The translations under genes and the position numbers were made by a program. A stretch of DNA of 64,000 bases from Metabacillus mangrovi. GTDB lineage: Bacteria; Bacillota; Bacilli; Bacillales; Bacillaceae. Below the pieces are notes generated by a model, which saw only the letters and a list, made by a program, of their open reading frames with translations, had not been told where the DNA came from and ran no database searches. Within the stretch, counting starts at the first letter, position 1, and each line of letters opens with the position of its first letter. Where the stretch lies: assembly GCF_009711125.1 (NCBI RefSeq), contig NZ_WMIB01000001.1, positions 558,001 through 622,000 of the forward strand. Direction: 5' to 3'. This document shows, piece by piece, positions 42,003-52,064 of the stretch.

Positions 42003-42248
42003 ATGGACCGGATGTTTCGTGTGCTCGGCTTTTGGACAGGAATTTTTGCTGTCATGTTTTACTTGGGGGATATGAAGGAAATGTCACTGCTGTTTTTTGC
42101 CCAGACGGTATTTTTTGTCTTTTTGTCTTATCTTAAATTATCTGAACGGATGTATATTTATATTTTCGGAGCTTATTTAACCGTCTTTTTCGTCGGATTT
42201 ACGTATTGGACGACATTTATGATGGTTCCGGGCCAGGGCGGCCACTAA
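42003..42248 (+). CDS. yqgY: DUF2626 membrane protein YqgY
   Basis: 81 aa with three membrane helices (FWTGIFAVMFYLG; LLFFAQTVFFVFLSYL; IYIFGAYLTVFFVGFTYW). The DUF2626 start MDRMFRVLGFWTGIFAVMF is clear. GGGAGG precedes. Function unknown. Confidence 0.88.
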   Translation: MDRMFRVLGFWTGIFAVMFYLGDMKEMSLLFFAQTVFFVFLSYLKLSERMYIYIFGAYLTVFFVGFTYWTTFMMVPGQGGH

Positions 42249-42260
42249 CGCTTTCCATAC

Positions 42261-42292
42261 AAAAAAGAGGCTGAACTTCAGCCTCTTTTTTT
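42261..42292. terminator. Bidirectional terminator of yqgY and the methyltransferase gene
   Basis: AAAAAAGAGGCTGA (42261-42274) with TCAGCCTCTTTTTT (42278-42291): 14 bp with T runs on both strands. It reaches into the last codons of the convergent gene. Confidence 0.9.
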
Positions 42293-43321
42293 ATGGATCA
42301 AAAAATGGAATGAACTGCTGATCCCATCATGTACAAGAAGGGAGCGGACCGCCCGGTTCCTCCGGGCAGCCTTTGAGAATGGATCAGGGCTGGAGTCATC
42401 CTGCAGGAGAGTGGGCAACCCATTTTCCCAGAAAAACGGTGTCTGCTTCCCTATAAATCGTTCCACCCATCCGTATTCAGCCGCTGCCTTCCGATACGCC
42501 TCGAGCGGAATATCGTACGTGAGGTCCATTTCAAACGGATATGCGAGCGGATCGGCTATGAGCTGATGCTGTCTGAAGCCCCTGATCGTCCCGCTTCTCC
42601 GTTCCTGAAGCTGTTCCGGAAACAGCCCGTAATCGGCCGTAACAACGGTTGCTTCCCCGAGCTTATCGTTCAGCTCACTAAGCGTTTGCAGCATCCCGTC
42701 CGGTATTTCAGCAGTGCAGCCTTCCTGTACAGCATTTCCTGCCCATGTATAATACTTCTCTGCTTCCCCGCATTTTTTATAAATAAATTCAAGACTGCCA
42801 TCCTTCTCTCCAACCCAAGCCTCATACAGACTGCCGTCTACTCTTTTTATGAGCCGGACCGGCATGGCATCAAACCACTCATTCGAGAAAAACACTCCCG
42901 GGAAACCGTCTGGAAGCTCAGATAGATCTGACAGGAGGGTAACCCCCAAAGGCCGCAGCTTTTCTTGGTGAAAGGGGCTTTTTTCGATGCAATAGACTTT
43001 TCCAGAATGGAAAGTTTGCGGCGAACGAGCTTCCCACTCCTTTAAAAAGGCAGCGAGGAAGGCACCTGTCCCGCCGCCGGCTTCGCAGAATAGAGGCTCG
43101 GTCTGACGCGATTCGCAAAGGTCAGCAAACCACCTGCCCATGAGAGTCCCGTATACATCAGAGATGGAACTGGCTGTATAAAAATCTCCGTTCCTCCCGA
43201 TTTTCGGCTTATCCGACATGTAATAGCCGTGCTCCGGATGGTACAGGCTAAGCTCCATATACGCTGAAAACGGTATGCTTCCTCCGTTTCTTCTCAATTC
43301 CTGCACAATGAAGTGCTTCAT
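42278..43321 (-). CDS. Class I SAM-dependent methyltransferase, MidA/NDUFAF7 family
   Basis: 347 aa. N-terminal part SYMELSLYHPEHGYYM-like (AYMELSLYHPEHGYYMSD), SAM motif CEAGGGTGAFLAAFLKEW near residue 81, and FFSNEWFDAMPVRLI near 145, all MidA signatures. Mitochondrial relatives dimethylate an Arg in complex I; the bacterial substrate is not known. It follows yqgX with a 3-bp gap, as in many Bacilli. Confidence 0.88.
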   Translation of the reverse strand: MKHFIVQELRRNGGSIPFSAYMELSLYHPEHGYYMSDKPKIGRNGDFYTASSISDVYGTLMGRWFADLCESRQTEPLFCEAGGGTGAFLAAFLKEWEARSPQTFHSGKVYCIEKSPFHQEKLRPLGVTLLSDLSELPDGFPGVFFSNEWFDAMPVRLIKRVDGSLYEAWVGEKDGSLEFIYKKCGEAEKYYTWAGNAVQEGCTAEIPDGMLQTLSELNDKLGEATVVTADYGLFPEQLQERRSGTIRGFRQHQLIADPLAYPFEMDLTYDIPLEAYRKAAAEYGWVERFIGKQTPFFWENGLPTLLQDDSSPDPFSKAARRNRAVRSLLVHDGISSSFHFLIHKKRG

Positions 43322-43324
43322 CCT

Positions 43325-43957
43325 TTAAAAACCGTTCAGGAACGGATTATGGTCCATTTCGTCCTGAATGGTTGTTTCCGGGCCATGACCGGATAGTACC
43401 AGCGTGTCCTCAGGAAGTTCCAGCAGATGATCATGGATGCTTTTCAGCAGCAGCTGATGATCTCCGCCCGGGAGATCGGTCCGTCCAATTCCTTCCTTAA
43501 ACAGGACATCCCCGCTGAATACCGCTCTCGTCTCCTCATGATAAAAGGAGACGCTTCCGGGAGAATGCCCCGGAGTATGGGATACGCGAAGCGTGAACGG
43601 TCCGATTGTCAGCGGCTTGCCGGTCTCGATGTATTCATCAGCCGGCCCCGCATGGATCGGTCCGGCCTGGAAGTAGTGAGAGCCGTTCAGTTCAGGGGAA
43701 GCCAGCCAGTCTTTTTCTTTTTTATGTACATATACAGGGATGTTCCATCGTTCCCTTACTTCATCAACCGCCCCGATATGGTCAAAATGAGCATGTGTAA
43801 GCAGGACTGCAAGCGGCTTTAGTCCCCGTGATTGGATCAGCGCGTTCAGCTTTGCCCCTTCACTGCCCGGATCAAATACAATACATTCCTTCTCTTTGCT
43901 GCTCAATACATAGCAATTTGTCTGCAGCGGTCCCAGTGGAATTCTCTCCCATTTCAT
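43325..43957 (-). CDS. yqgX: MBL-fold metallo-hydrolase YqgX (glyoxalase II-like)
   Basis: 210 aa metallo-beta-lactamase fold. Metal motif THAHFDHIG (HxHxDH), later ligands in HTPGHSPGSVSF and SGDVLF, and SGHGPETT near the end. Family members hydrolyse thioesters such as S-lactoyl-thiols. Start ATG with an AGAGGTG-type site; 3 bp before the methyltransferase gene. Confidence 0.88.
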   Translation of the reverse strand: MKWERIPLGPLQTNCYVLSSKEKECIVFDPGSEGAKLNALIQSRGLKPLAVLLTHAHFDHIGAVDEVRERWNIPVYVHKKEKDWLASPELNGSHYFQAGPIHAGPADEYIETGKPLTIGPFTLRVSHTPGHSPGSVSFYHEETRAVFSGDVLFKEGIGRTDLPGGDHQLLLKSIHDHLLELPEDTLVLSGHGPETTIQDEMDHNPFLNGF

Positions 43958-44134
43958 CGTAACACCTCTTTAGAATAAATACTGTTTTCCTTATTATTAA
44001 GCAAAATGGCGGAAGTTTCAATCAGCATGGCTCAATCACAGAATTTTCACTCGACATCGCTTTTGAAAACGTTTAAAATTATGGAGAGATCTTGTTTCAT
44101 TTTTTTCCAGGAGAGATGGCAAGGGGGATGAACG

Positions 44135-44311
44135 ATGGGATTAGTCATTATTTTTTCTTTGATTTCGATTTTAGCCGTGTATGGCTTACTGCGTGCATTT
44201 AAAGAAAAGAGCCTGCTTGGAATCGCTTTTTGTGTGGCAACGATTGGTGTATTTGGATGGTTTACCGTTATGACAATCTGGCATCATGGCTATCCGACGC
44301 ACCACGTATAA
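44135..44311 (+). CDS. yqgW: DUF2759 membrane protein YqgW
   Basis: 58 aa (MGLVIIFSLISILAVYGLLR; AFKEKSLLGIAFCVATIGVF; GWFTVMTIWHHGYPTHHV) with two membrane helices and a His-rich end. AAGGGGG lies 7 bp before the ATG. It matches the position and length of yqgW. Function unknown. Confidence 0.82.
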   Translation: MGLVIIFSLISILAVYGLLRAFKEKSLLGIAFCVATIGVFGWFTVMTIWHHGYPTHHV

Positions 44312-44313
44312 AA

Positions 44314-44346
44314 CAGCTGGCCCATAGAGGCCAGCTGCTTTTTTTA
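44314..44346. terminator. Bidirectional terminator between yqgW and yqgV
   Basis: CAGCTGGCC (44314-44322) with GGCCAGCTG (44329-44337), seven T downstream on the plus strand and TTTTA on the minus strand. Confidence 0.9.
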
Positions 44347-44658
44347 TGTATCCAAATGTCTTCTGACACTTTCCAGTTTGCCTTGAAGAGTGGTTTTTTT
44401 ATCACGGCGGTCATCAATCCTGATATTTGTCGCTACTCTGGATATTCCCTCTTGAAACGGAGCTTCGTGTATCGCCTGAATGACTTCAAACAAATCTTGA
44501 AGCTCTCCTTCGATCAGTGTGTTCATCGGTGTCAGCTGATACTCGATTTTCCCTCCGGATCTGTATTCCTCCAGTATCCTTTGAATTCCCGCCACATGGG
44601 CACTGACGCTTGGACTTGATGTGCCGATTGGTATAATGGTTACATCCGCTATCGCCAT
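44344..44658 (-). CDS. yqgV: MTH1187 family thiamine-binding protein YqgV
   Basis: 104 aa ferredoxin-like fold protein (IADVTIIPIGTSSPSVSAHV; YQLTPMNTLIEGELQDLFEV; RVATNIRIDDRRDKK). Members of MTH1187/YkoF bind thiamine-type ligands. The stop lies within the shared terminator region. Cytosolic. Confidence 0.88.
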   Translation of the reverse strand: MAIADVTIIPIGTSSPSVSAHVAGIQRILEEYRSGGKIEYQLTPMNTLIEGELQDLFEVIQAIHEAPFQEGISRVATNIRIDDRRDKKTTLQGKLESVRRHLDT

Positions 44659-44694
44659 GGTGATCTTCCCTTCTTTTTCTCCCAGTATATCATA

Positions 44695-45762
44695 TCAGAA
44701 GACGATCAGGCTTTTGAGACTGCCGGATTGAAGATCGATGATGGTTTCCTGCTGATATCCATATAACACCAGGGAGCCGTCCGGCGAAAACTGAAGAGGG
44801 GCATTCTGCACGTCTTCCAATACAGTTCTTTTCTGCCCATCAGTTAACGAATACGAAACGAGATTGCGTGTATCCCTGTATTCGTAGGTCAAGAACGTCT
44901 GTCCTGCAGCCTCGGCATAAGGGATTTCAGGGACCCCTTCTTGGTCAGCCAGAGCTGCAGGATAAACAGATTCTTTGCCGTTCAGGGATGCTGAATAGTA
45001 ATCGCTGCCGTCTTTGGACTTAAGTGTAACAAGGGCGCTCTCTCCAGGAAAGAGCGCGATAACCTGTTCATCTGCAAGCTTTGTTTTTTTAGTACGGATA
45101 TCATATTCGTAAAGAAGGCTTCCGTCAGGCTGTTGAACCTCTGCGGTATAAAGAAGAGTGTGCTCTCCATTCCATTCTGCAAACGGTGAATCGATCGGTC
45201 CGGTCATTTCCCCTCCGCTGAGCGGATAGAACACGGAAGGATGAAATGACCAGTCCTCTTTAAAAGCTGTAACAAATAAACGGTCCGGGTTTTGCCGGTT
45301 CCAGGCGAAGGAAAGATCATGTGAGGTGAATTCGTGCTCAAACCTCACTTCACCGCTCACTTCCATCATTAACAGGTCAATGTGGCGGGAAGAAGTACTG
45401 CCCTGTAATAGCAGGTATTTCCCGTCAGCTGATGTTTCAAAATGGGTGACAGCCATGTTTACCTTTGCAAGCTCCTTTTTCTCCCCTGTGTAAATGCCGT
45501 AGGAGCTGATAACCGTATCTCCGCCGCTGTATTCGGCTAATGCCACTGTATCACCGCTCAGCCACCCTCCTGTCATCTGAAAGGTGGTTTCATCAGCCTT
45601 ATACGGGATGATCCGTCGCTCCTCAGATTTGGTCTCCTTATCTTTTTCGCCGGCTGGTGCGCTCCCGTCTAAAGGTTTTGGTCCGGAAGGAGAGATACAG
45701 CCTGCAGCTGTAGAAATCAGCAGCATGAACAGTGCTGCTGCCAGTAAACGTTTGCTGCCCAT
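44695..45762 (-). CDS. yqgU: YqgU-like lipoprotein, beta-propeller type
   Basis: 355 aa. Lipobox TAAGC with Cys22 after a hydrophobic signal (MGSKRLLAAALFMLLIS). The mature part has repeated beta strands (FETSADGKYLLLQGST; LQFSPDGSLVLYGYQ) like WD40/TolB propellers. ATG at 45762 chosen by GAAGGGTG spacing; a GTG 12 bp earlier abuts the site. Exported lipoprotein of unknown role, next to the M14 peptidase gene. Confidence 0.82.
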   Translation of the reverse strand: MGSKRLLAAALFMLLISTAAGCISPSGPKPLDGSAPAGEKDKETKSEERRIIPYKADETTFQMTGGWLSGDTVALAEYSGGDTVISSYGIYTGEKKELAKVNMAVTHFETSADGKYLLLQGSTSSRHIDLLMMEVSGEVRFEHEFTSHDLSFAWNRQNPDRLFVTAFKEDWSFHPSVFYPLSGGEMTGPIDSPFAEWNGEHTLLYTAEVQQPDGSLLYEYDIRTKKTKLADEQVIALFPGESALVTLKSKDGSDYYSASLNGKESVYPAALADQEGVPEIPYAEAAGQTFLTYEYRDTRNLVSYSLTDGQKRTVLEDVQNAPLQFSPDGSLVLYGYQQETIIDLQSGSLKSLIVF

Positions 45763-45798
45763 TATACCCTTCACCCTTCTTCATTTTTTTCTTTCCAC

Positions 45799-46923
45799 TC
45801 ACATATAAAGGGCGGCCTGGAAAATTCCTTCTCCTTTTTTCCTGATGCTTTCATATTGATCGAGCGGAAGCGGGTTTTCTCCTATTCCGAGTTCAATTGT
45901 AAACCCGGCTTTTTTTTGTGTGTACATGAACCAGTCCCGGTAGCCGGCGTGACTGTCTATGTTGCGAAATTCGGCATAGCCGCTCAGAATGCAGAATTCT
46001 TTCACGATCAGTCCGGACTCTTCCGGTTCATTGTTTAAATACCCCCAATAGATTTCTTCTCCCTGGGTATGAAAACATAGGAGACGGTCAAATTGTTTCC
46101 GTTCTGCCAGGTCAGCCATTGCAATGGATTCAGGCTCAGATAGCGGGTAGTCACCTGGATAGTCCCTTGGCGCCGGGCATTTCGGAATCTTTCTTTCCTT
46201 TTCAATTTCCCAAAGAGCGGGAAACTGATTGTTTAGATCTACACCCAGCAGATTCGCTTTCCATTGAGTAAAATTTAAGGAATCGTGATTGATTTGGAGA
46301 ATTTTGCTGTGATAGCTGCTGTCATCCGGAAGTCCGTTCAATACGAGGTCTACCCCATCCGGATTGACCATAGGGACGATCGAAAGGGAATTTTCCGTAA
46401 AAAGCTTTAGGGGAGAGTGGCCGAAGCGTTCGTTTCCGTGTATGAGATCTGCTGCAAATTGTTCAAGCCAATCCATCAGAAGAGCAGAAGTAATCCACTC
46501 ATTAGCGTGGAAACTGGCATTCATATGAACTTTTCTTTTTCCGATTCCTGTTGTCAGTTCTATTATAGGCTGATCCATGACGGTTTTTCCAATTATATGC
46601 GCATGAATAAATGGGTACTTTTGAATGATTTTTTCTACATCGCGGTAAAATGCCTGTGAGTGATACCGGATTTGACGGGAGTCAATTGTTTCATTTACTT
46701 TGCACGCCTCATACTTGGCCCCTTTCCCTTCAATCGTCGGCATGCAAGGGGACTCCGCTGAAGATGCCCCCTCCCTCCACTCATAACCAGGTATTTGGAC
46801 TTCGGTTCCTTTTTGGTATGGTGCACACAAAGCTGGATTGGACTGCTCAACCAATGCCGCTGGTATGCTGAAATGAGACCCGAGCTCTATTGCCGTCATG
46901 GTTTTTGTTAGCATAACTTTCAT
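45799..46923 (-). CDS. yqgT: M14 carboxypeptidase, gamma-D-glutamyl-L-diamino acid endopeptidase-like
   Basis: 374 aa. N-terminal about 50 residues resemble a LysM-like module (AIELGSHFSIPAALVEQSNP). The M14 domain has Zn ligands in SFHANEW (HxxE) and the later His in CFHTQGEEIYW, substrate motif GVDLNNQFPALWE, and the catalytic Glu in FTIELGIGENPLP. Family members cut the gamma-D-Glu-diamino acid bond of cell-wall peptides; B. subtilis YqgT is the positional homologue. Confidence 0.88.
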   Translation of the reverse strand: MKVMLTKTMTAIELGSHFSIPAALVEQSNPALCAPYQKGTEVQIPGYEWREGASSAESPCMPTIEGKGAKYEACKVNETIDSRQIRYHSQAFYRDVEKIIQKYPFIHAHIIGKTVMDQPIIELTTGIGKRKVHMNASFHANEWITSALLMDWLEQFAADLIHGNERFGHSPLKLFTENSLSIVPMVNPDGVDLVLNGLPDDSSYHSKILQINHDSLNFTQWKANLLGVDLNNQFPALWEIEKERKIPKCPAPRDYPGDYPLSEPESIAMADLAERKQFDRLLCFHTQGEEIYWGYLNNEPEESGLIVKEFCILSGYAEFRNIDSHAGYRDWFMYTQKKAGFTIELGIGENPLPLDQYESIRKKGEGIFQAALYM

Positions 46924-46991
46924 GTTTCTCCTCCTCTCTGACCACTATTTTATGAATGGTACCCAGATGAAAGAAGGTTTTTCTTCTCTGC

Positions 46992-47024
46992 AGAAAAAAA
47001 GCTCCGGCATGCTGGCCGGAGCTT
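46992..47024 (-). terminator. Terminator after the LTA synthase gene
   Basis: AAGCTCCGGC (46999-47008) with GCCGGAGCTT (47015-47024) and seven T on the minus strand. Confidence 0.9.
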
Positions 47025-47033
47025 ACTAAGGAA

Positions 47034-48923
47034 TTATTTATTTTCCTGTTTCTCATTCTGATCTTCTTTGTTGTAGAACCTCAGTAAGTCACTGTAAATG
47101 ATTTTATCTGAGTAATCGAGCTCTTTTTTCGCTTTCGCTATATACGGCTCGCACGCTGTTTTATCTTCGATAGGCTGGCCGGTGCTCTTATCGTAACAAA
47201 CGTTGCCGGTGTACACATACTTGTCAGTGACAAAGCTTCCATCACGCATAACGGTGAATGGCAGACGGTCTTTAGAGAACAAGTCGTTTCCGAATTCAAC
47301 CTTGTCTTTTGAGTCTACACCGAGCAGGTTCATAACAGTCGGGCGAATATCGATCTGTCCGCCGACCGTATCGATCTCTTTCGGATTCTTGTCGGTCACA
47401 CCCGGAATATGAACGATAAACGGTACGCGCTGGAGCTGCTGTGATTCAAATGGCGTCACTTCTTTACCAAGATATTTGGCCATTGCTTCATTATGGTTTT
47501 CAGAGATTCCGTAGTGGTCGCCATAGAAGACGATGATGGAATTCTCATACAGTCCTTCTTTTTTCAGGCTTTCAATAAATTGCTTAACTGCGTCATCCTG
47601 ATACTTTACGGTCGTAAAGTAATTGTTGAGCGTTTTGCTGTTGGAATCAAACTTATCTATCGTCTGGTCGTCTTCACTCAGCTCAAACGGGAAATGATTA
47701 GTGAGTGTAATGGATTTGGAATAGAAGGGCTGTGGCAGCTCTTTCATCAGACTTGCCGTCTGTTCAAAGAATTCCTTGTCCTTCAATCCCCATCCAACTG
47801 AAGTCTCAGGTGTTACTTTATAGCTGTCTACATCATAGAAATGGTCATAGCCGAATGCATTGTAAACGAGATCACGGTTCCAGAATGATTTATTGTTCGC
47901 GTGGAAGACCGCTGATGTATAGCCTTTTTCCTTCAGGATTTCAGGTGTTGCATTAAACTTGTTGTCAGGATTCGTAAAGAATACGGCTCCGCGTCCGAGA
48001 GGATACAGGGAATTGTCTGTTAAGAACTCGGCATCGGATGTCTTTCCTTGTCCTGTCTGGTGGTATACATTGGTGAAGTTGTAGCTTTTATCAGCCAAAT
48101 CATTCAGATAAGGAGAGATTTCCTGGCCGTTCAGCTCTGCCCCGTTCAGGACAAAATTCTGGGTCGACTCCAGAGAAACCATGATGACATTTCTGCCTTC
48201 AGCTATTCCCTTCATCTCCTGGTTCGGTTCTTTCTTATTGGCTTTTACGTAATTTTCGATTTCTGTAAGGTTTGTACTGTCCGCCATCGCACGCTGTGCA
48301 GATGTTTTGGACTGAATGACTCCATCATAGACATGGAAGTTGTACACACTGATGTTTTTGACGAGCATTTCCCGGTCAAAAGAACGAGTCAAAAGCTGCG
48401 GACGTTCTGTTTCAGCGAGCCCAAGGTTAAAGAAGAAAACAGCTGCGACTAACAGATAGTAAGCTGAGCGTTCTTTCCTTGTAGCACGGATGTCCGTGCG
48501 GAATGCCGGCTTGCGGAGAAGCCAGAACAGGATGACCAGATCCACGAACAGCAGCACGTCAACCGGCTGAAACAGGGACGAGACACTGCTCCCCAGGTCC
48601 CCCATGTTGCTTGACTGGAATAAAACCGGTATCGTCAGGAAATCGTTAAAGAAACGGTAAAATACCATGTTGGCAAGAAGGACTCCTGTCAGCACGATAC
48701 TTGTAATGAAAACAAACCGGTTCCGGTTTTTCTCTTTCATAAACAATCCGATTCCATAAATAAAGAGCAGGAAGCTTAGCGGATTAATGAACAGGATAAA
48801 CTCCTGTTTCCAGTTTTCAATTTTAATGTCAAAGCTAGTTTTATAGACAATGTACGTTTTGAGCCACATCAGCAATGTAGCTATGAGTAAAAAAGAAATT
48901 TTTGATATTGAGTTTTTACGCAT
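47034..48923 (-). CDS. yqgS: Lipoteichoic acid synthase family protein
   Basis: 629 aa. Five N-terminal membrane helices (residues about 8-190) and an extracellular sulfatase-fold domain. Catalytic Thr in [14 protein letters not shown], metal ligands in [10 protein letters not shown] and [12 protein letters not shown]. It polymerises or primes glycerol-phosphate from phosphatidylglycerol. ATG at 48923 has GAGGAGG upstream. The position equals yqgS; the 396-bp gap upstream (48924-49319) holds AT-rich promoter-like sequence and the glcK terminator. Confidence 0.93.
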   Translation of the reverse strand: MRKNSISKISFLLIATLLMWLKTYIVYKTSFDIKIENWKQEFILFINPLSFLLFIYGIGLFMKEKNRNRFVFITSIVLTGVLLANMVFYRFFNDFLTIPVLFQSSNMGDLGSSVSSLFQPVDVLLFVDLVILFWLLRKPAFRTDIRATRKERSAYYLLVAAVFFFNLGLAETERPQLLTRSFDREMLVKNISVYNFHVYDGVIQSKTSAQRAMADSTNLTEIENYVKANKKEPNQEMKGIAEGRNVIMVSLESTQNFVLNGAELNGQEISPYLNDLADKSYNFTNVYHQTGQGKTSDAEFLTDNSLYPLGRGAVFFTNPDNKFNATPEILKEKGYTSAVFHANNKSFWNRDLVYNAFGYDHFYDVDSYKVTPETSVGWGLKDKEFFEQTASLMKELPQPFYSKSITLTNHFPFELSEDDQTIDKFDSNSKTLNNYFTTVKYQDDAVKQFIESLKKEGLYENSIIVFYGDHYGISENHNEAMAKYLGKEVTPFESQQLQRVPFIVHIPGVTDKNPKEIDTVGGQIDIRPTVMNLLGVDSKDKVEFGNDLFSKDRLPFTVMRDGSFVTDKYVYTGNVCYDKSTGQPIEDKTACEPYIAKAKKELDYSDKIIYSDLLRFYNKEDQNEKQENK

Positions 48924-49262
48924 TCCTTTACCTCCTCGTTCGGCAGAACAGCGCATTACTATATGTTTTTCCCATTTTGTGTAAGCAATTTTATTGTAAG
49001 CTAAATCATATCTTAATACTTCGTTTACAAAAAATCAATCCTTTTAATACTTGCATTACATTACAATGATAGAATTATATTTTGACTGTAATCCTTACCC
49101 CTTATGCCGCAAGGACAAACCAGAGGATTATTACAGGCTGTTAAAAATTTTTTTATTCCATTACAGAATGTGCCGCTGTCTGCCTGTGGATGAAGCGGAA
49201 CTTTTGTAAACGCTTTATCCATTTTGAGGTGCCACTGGCTCCTATATCCTCTCCTGAACAGC

Positions 49263-49292
49263 AAAAAAGGAGCCTTGTTTAAGGCTCCTTTT
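49263..49292 (-). terminator. Terminator after glcK
   Basis: AAGGAGCCTT with AAGGCTCCTT around a GTTT loop (49267-49290), extended by A-T pairs, with T6 on the minus strand. Confidence 0.9.
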
Positions 49293-49319
49293 AAGTATGC
49301 ACAGGTAAACTCGCTCTCA

Positions 49320-50288
49320 TTAATAATCCGTAAGCAGCGTTTTTGCTAACCATGCTCCGCCAATAACTCCGGCGTCGTTCCCCAAAGTGGCGATTTCGAT
49401 ACCTGCAGCTTCGGCTACTCTCGGGAAAGCATACTTTCTGAAATATTTCTCCACATTGACACGCAAGTATTCTCCTGCTTTTGAAACACCGCCGCCAATG
49501 ACGATTTTTTCCGGATTTAAGCCGTTTGCAACACTGGAAAGAGCAAGACCAAGATGCATGGTCACGAACTCCACCACTTCCTGGGAGATGGCATCGCCTT
49601 TTGATGCGGATTCGAATACGTCTTTTGAAGTGATGAAGCCGGAATCAGCCAATATATTCCGAAGGATGCTTTCATCCTTTGAAGCATTCAATTTTTCCAT
49701 TGCGATGCGCACGATGCCCGTAGCTGACGCAATCGTCTCAATACAGCCCCTTTTGCCGCAGTTGCATGGTGCTCCGCCTTCCGGGATCGAGGTGATATGG
49801 CCAATCTCCCCTCCGGCACCGTTAACGCCGTGGATCACTTCACCGTTGGAGATCAGGCCGCCGCCTACTCCGGTTCCGAGTGTGACCAGGATGACATCCT
49901 TCGCTCCGTCTCCGGCGCCTTTCCACATTTCTCCGATCGCAGCGATATTGGCATCATTATCAATGACCGCCGGAAGTCCGGTTTCCACTTCAAGATGATC
50001 TTTAAGCGGATAGTTTACCCAGCCAAGATTAACCGTTTGGTAAACGAGACCGGAAGCAAGATCAACCGGTCCTGGCGCCCCCATCCCGATTCCTGCAAGC
50101 TTAGGCTTAGTTTCCCCGAGCTCTGCAAGCTTCGCATCGATTGCTTTTGCAATGTCGAGGGTGATATTTTTCCCCGTTTTATCTGTTGGTATTTCCCAAT
50201 TGGCAATGATTTCTCCATAAAGGGAGACGAACGCCATTTTAATTGTTGTACCGCCTAGATCTACGCCAACCAGCCATTTTTCACTCAT
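49320..50288 (-). CDS. glcK: Glucokinase, ROK family
   Basis: 322 aa. N-terminal phosphate motif [16 protein letters not shown] zinc motif [26 protein letters not shown], and the adenosine motif [12 protein letters not shown]. It phosphorylates glucose with ATP. It lies 62 bp after yqgQ in the conserved yqgQ-glcK pair. Confidence 0.95.
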   Translation of the reverse strand: MSEKWLVGVDLGGTTIKMAFVSLYGEIIANWEIPTDKTGKNITLDIAKAIDAKLAELGETKPKLAGIGMGAPGPVDLASGLVYQTVNLGWVNYPLKDHLEVETGLPAVIDNDANIAAIGEMWKGAGDGAKDVILVTLGTGVGGGLISNGEVIHGVNGAGGEIGHITSIPEGGAPCNCGKRGCIETIASATGIVRIAMEKLNASKDESILRNILADSGFITSKDVFESASKGDAISQEVVEFVTMHLGLALSSVANGLNPEKIVIGGGVSKAGEYLRVNVEKYFRKYAFPRVAEAAGIEIATLGNDAGVIGGAWLAKTLLTDY

Positions 50289-50350
50289 CTGATTCAGTCC
50301 TTTATTCTATGTAGTAGATAAGGAAACCGCTTGCACTTTCCCTTACAGTG

Positions 50351-50551
50351 TTATCCCTTTTCCTTCTCCAGCTGCATCTCCTGTCTCAAGATCAGGATGG
50401 CGAGCTGAAATTCCCTCGCTTCGATCAGCTTCATCTCATATAGCTGACGGACCTCTTCTTCCATGAGTTCCAGATCTGACACCCGGTCTCCTATATATAT
50501 AATTGTCCCGTACTTCTTTAAAAGCTGACGGACTTCGTAAACCGTTTTCAA
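50351..50551 (-). CDS. yqgQ: DUF910 family protein YqgQ
   Basis: 66 aa helical protein (MKTVYEVRQLLKKYGTIIYI, then GDRVSDLELMEEEVRQLYEM) typical of YqgQ. Usually cotranscribed with glcK. GAGGTG before the ATG. Function unknown. Confidence 0.9.
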   Translation of the reverse strand: MKTVYEVRQLLKKYGTIIYIGDRVSDLELMEEEVRQLYEMKLIEAREFQLAILILRQEMQLEKEKG

Positions 50552-50619
50552 ACCTTCACCTCATTAATCATGAAACTGCATTCATATATAAGGTATCTGA
50601 GAATGTTGCCCCAGTCAAG

Positions 50620-50650
50620 AAAAAAACAGCCGCTCCTATCAGCAGCTGTT
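50620..50650 (-). terminator. Terminator-like hairpin after gluP
   Basis: AACAGC near 50625-50630 pairs with the AGCTGTT block near 50643-50650, with additional internal pairing, and is followed by seven T on the minus strand. Confidence 0.65.
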
Positions 50651-50655
50651 TCCCC

Positions 50656-51822
50656 TTACTGCCACCTTGTGAAGCCGATTGCTGCCAGCAGAACAGCAAG
50701 TCCGATTCCTCCGGCGGCAGCGGCAGCCTGCCACCCTGATTTTGGCCGGGATGGCAGCTGGACGGCAAATGCGGCGGCGGCCCCGCCGATCAGCCCTCCA
50801 ATATGACCTGCATTATCGATATTCGGAATGGCAAAACCAAGAGCGAGATTGATTCCTATAACGACCAGAATGTTCGGGCCGATCGTTCTGAGGAACAGTT
50901 CACGCTGAACAGCCCCAAGGTAGAGAAGAGCGCCGAAACAGCCAAATATGGCTCCAGAAGCGCCTGCAGAAATGGCCGGGCTGAAGGCGAAGCTTGCGAG
51001 CGTCCCCATGGCGCCTGCGAAAAAGTAAATCAGGAGAAAGCGGAAAGAGCCGAACATCTTCTCGACTGCTTCTCCGATGAAGTACAGTGCAACAGAATTC
51101 ATCGCCAGGTGGAGAAATCCGATATGAAGGAACATCGGGGTGATCAGCCTCCACCATTCCCCTTCGATAATAGAGGGATTGTATTTTGCCCCGAAATTAA
51201 GAAGGGTCACATTGTTCTGGCTCCCGCCCGCAAGCTCCATCATCAAAAAGACAACAATTTGAACAGTCAGGAAAATTTTAGTTAATTTTGGTTTTCCGTA
51301 CTCAAATAGTTTCTTTTCCTCGTTCATTTTTGTTTTTTCTTTCTCCATGATTTCTGCCTGATAAGCCTGGAGTTCGTGATAATCCCTGATGGGAGGTGCA
51401 GCGCGGTCTAGCCGGACAGACAGCATGTCCTCAGCTGCCTGAAGCTTTTCGGACCGGTTGCCGCCGTGTATCAGTTCATTTTTCAGTACCGTTTTCCCGA
51501 ATGAATAAGGTTCGGAAAAGATATGCTCCCATTCATCCACCGGCGCTTCTGTACTAAAGTACAGATTCAGTACGCTAAGTGATTTTCTTTCATTATTCCG
51601 CCTGATTTCTTCAAAAACAGCGGCTGTCCGTTCAATATCCTGGCCCAGCCTGTTTCCCCAGTCAGCATCCGTTCTGACAAGGCGCACAAGCGGGAAGCTT
51701 GCTCTTCCTGCACTCTCAAGCCAAATTTCCTGCTGATCATCTGACATGGTAATCACGCGAAACTTCTGATCAATCAGCTGACCGACTGTATTCCAGAAAA
51801 ACAGATCCTGTTCTAAACCCAT
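50656..51822 (-). CDS. gluP: Rhomboid family intramembrane serine protease GluP
   Basis: 388 aa. A soluble N-terminal domain (about 1-175), then six to seven membrane helices. Rhomboid dyad: Ser in SAGASGAIFG (GxSG) and His in NAGHIGGLIGG. B. subtilis GluP (507 aa) continues with TPR repeats; here the chain ends right after the last helix (GFTRWQ), so the C-terminal TPR domain is absent. Upstream of yqgQ-glcK as in B. subtilis. Confidence 0.9.
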   Translation of the reverse strand: MGLEQDLFFWNTVGQLIDQKFRVITMSDDQQEIWLESAGRASFPLVRLVRTDADWGNRLGQDIERTAAVFEEIRRNNERKSLSVLNLYFSTEAPVDEWEHIFSEPYSFGKTVLKNELIHGGNRSEKLQAAEDMLSVRLDRAAPPIRDYHELQAYQAEIMEKEKTKMNEEKKLFEYGKPKLTKIFLTVQIVVFLMMELAGGSQNNVTLLNFGAKYNPSIIEGEWWRLITPMFLHIGFLHLAMNSVALYFIGEAVEKMFGSFRFLLIYFFAGAMGTLASFAFSPAISAGASGAIFGCFGALLYLGAVQRELFLRTIGPNILVVIGINLALGFAIPNIDNAGHIGGLIGGAAAAFAVQLPSRPKSGWQAAAAAGGIGLAVLLAAIGFTRWQ

Positions 51823-51989
51823 AGCAACCTCTCCAGCCTCTATTCGATATGGCTATTATAGCAAGACCGGAAGGCAAAGAAAAAGCAATGATGCTTGATT
51901 TCCCGGAATCCTGACTGGAGCATGGAATGCAGAAGCTCATTCTCTCTGAAACCCTCACCCCTGATCCGGCCTGACCAGCTTCGCCAAAC

Positions 51990-52031
51990 GAAAAAAAGAT
52001 CCCGGCTGCAGGACCGCGGATCTCTTTTGAA
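51990..52031 (-). terminator. Terminator after yqgO
   Basis: AGATCCCGG-type arm (51997-52005) with CCGCGGATCT (52014-52023), one mismatch, followed by seven T on the minus strand. Confidence 0.75.
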
Positions 52032-52064
52032 TGCCTGTACACTATTCCCTTGATCTGCTTTTTT

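Noticed and set aside
49061-49264. A 67-codon minus-strand frame upstream of the LTA synthase gene
   Set aside because: No ribosome site, odd composition, and it overlaps the region expected to hold the promoter.
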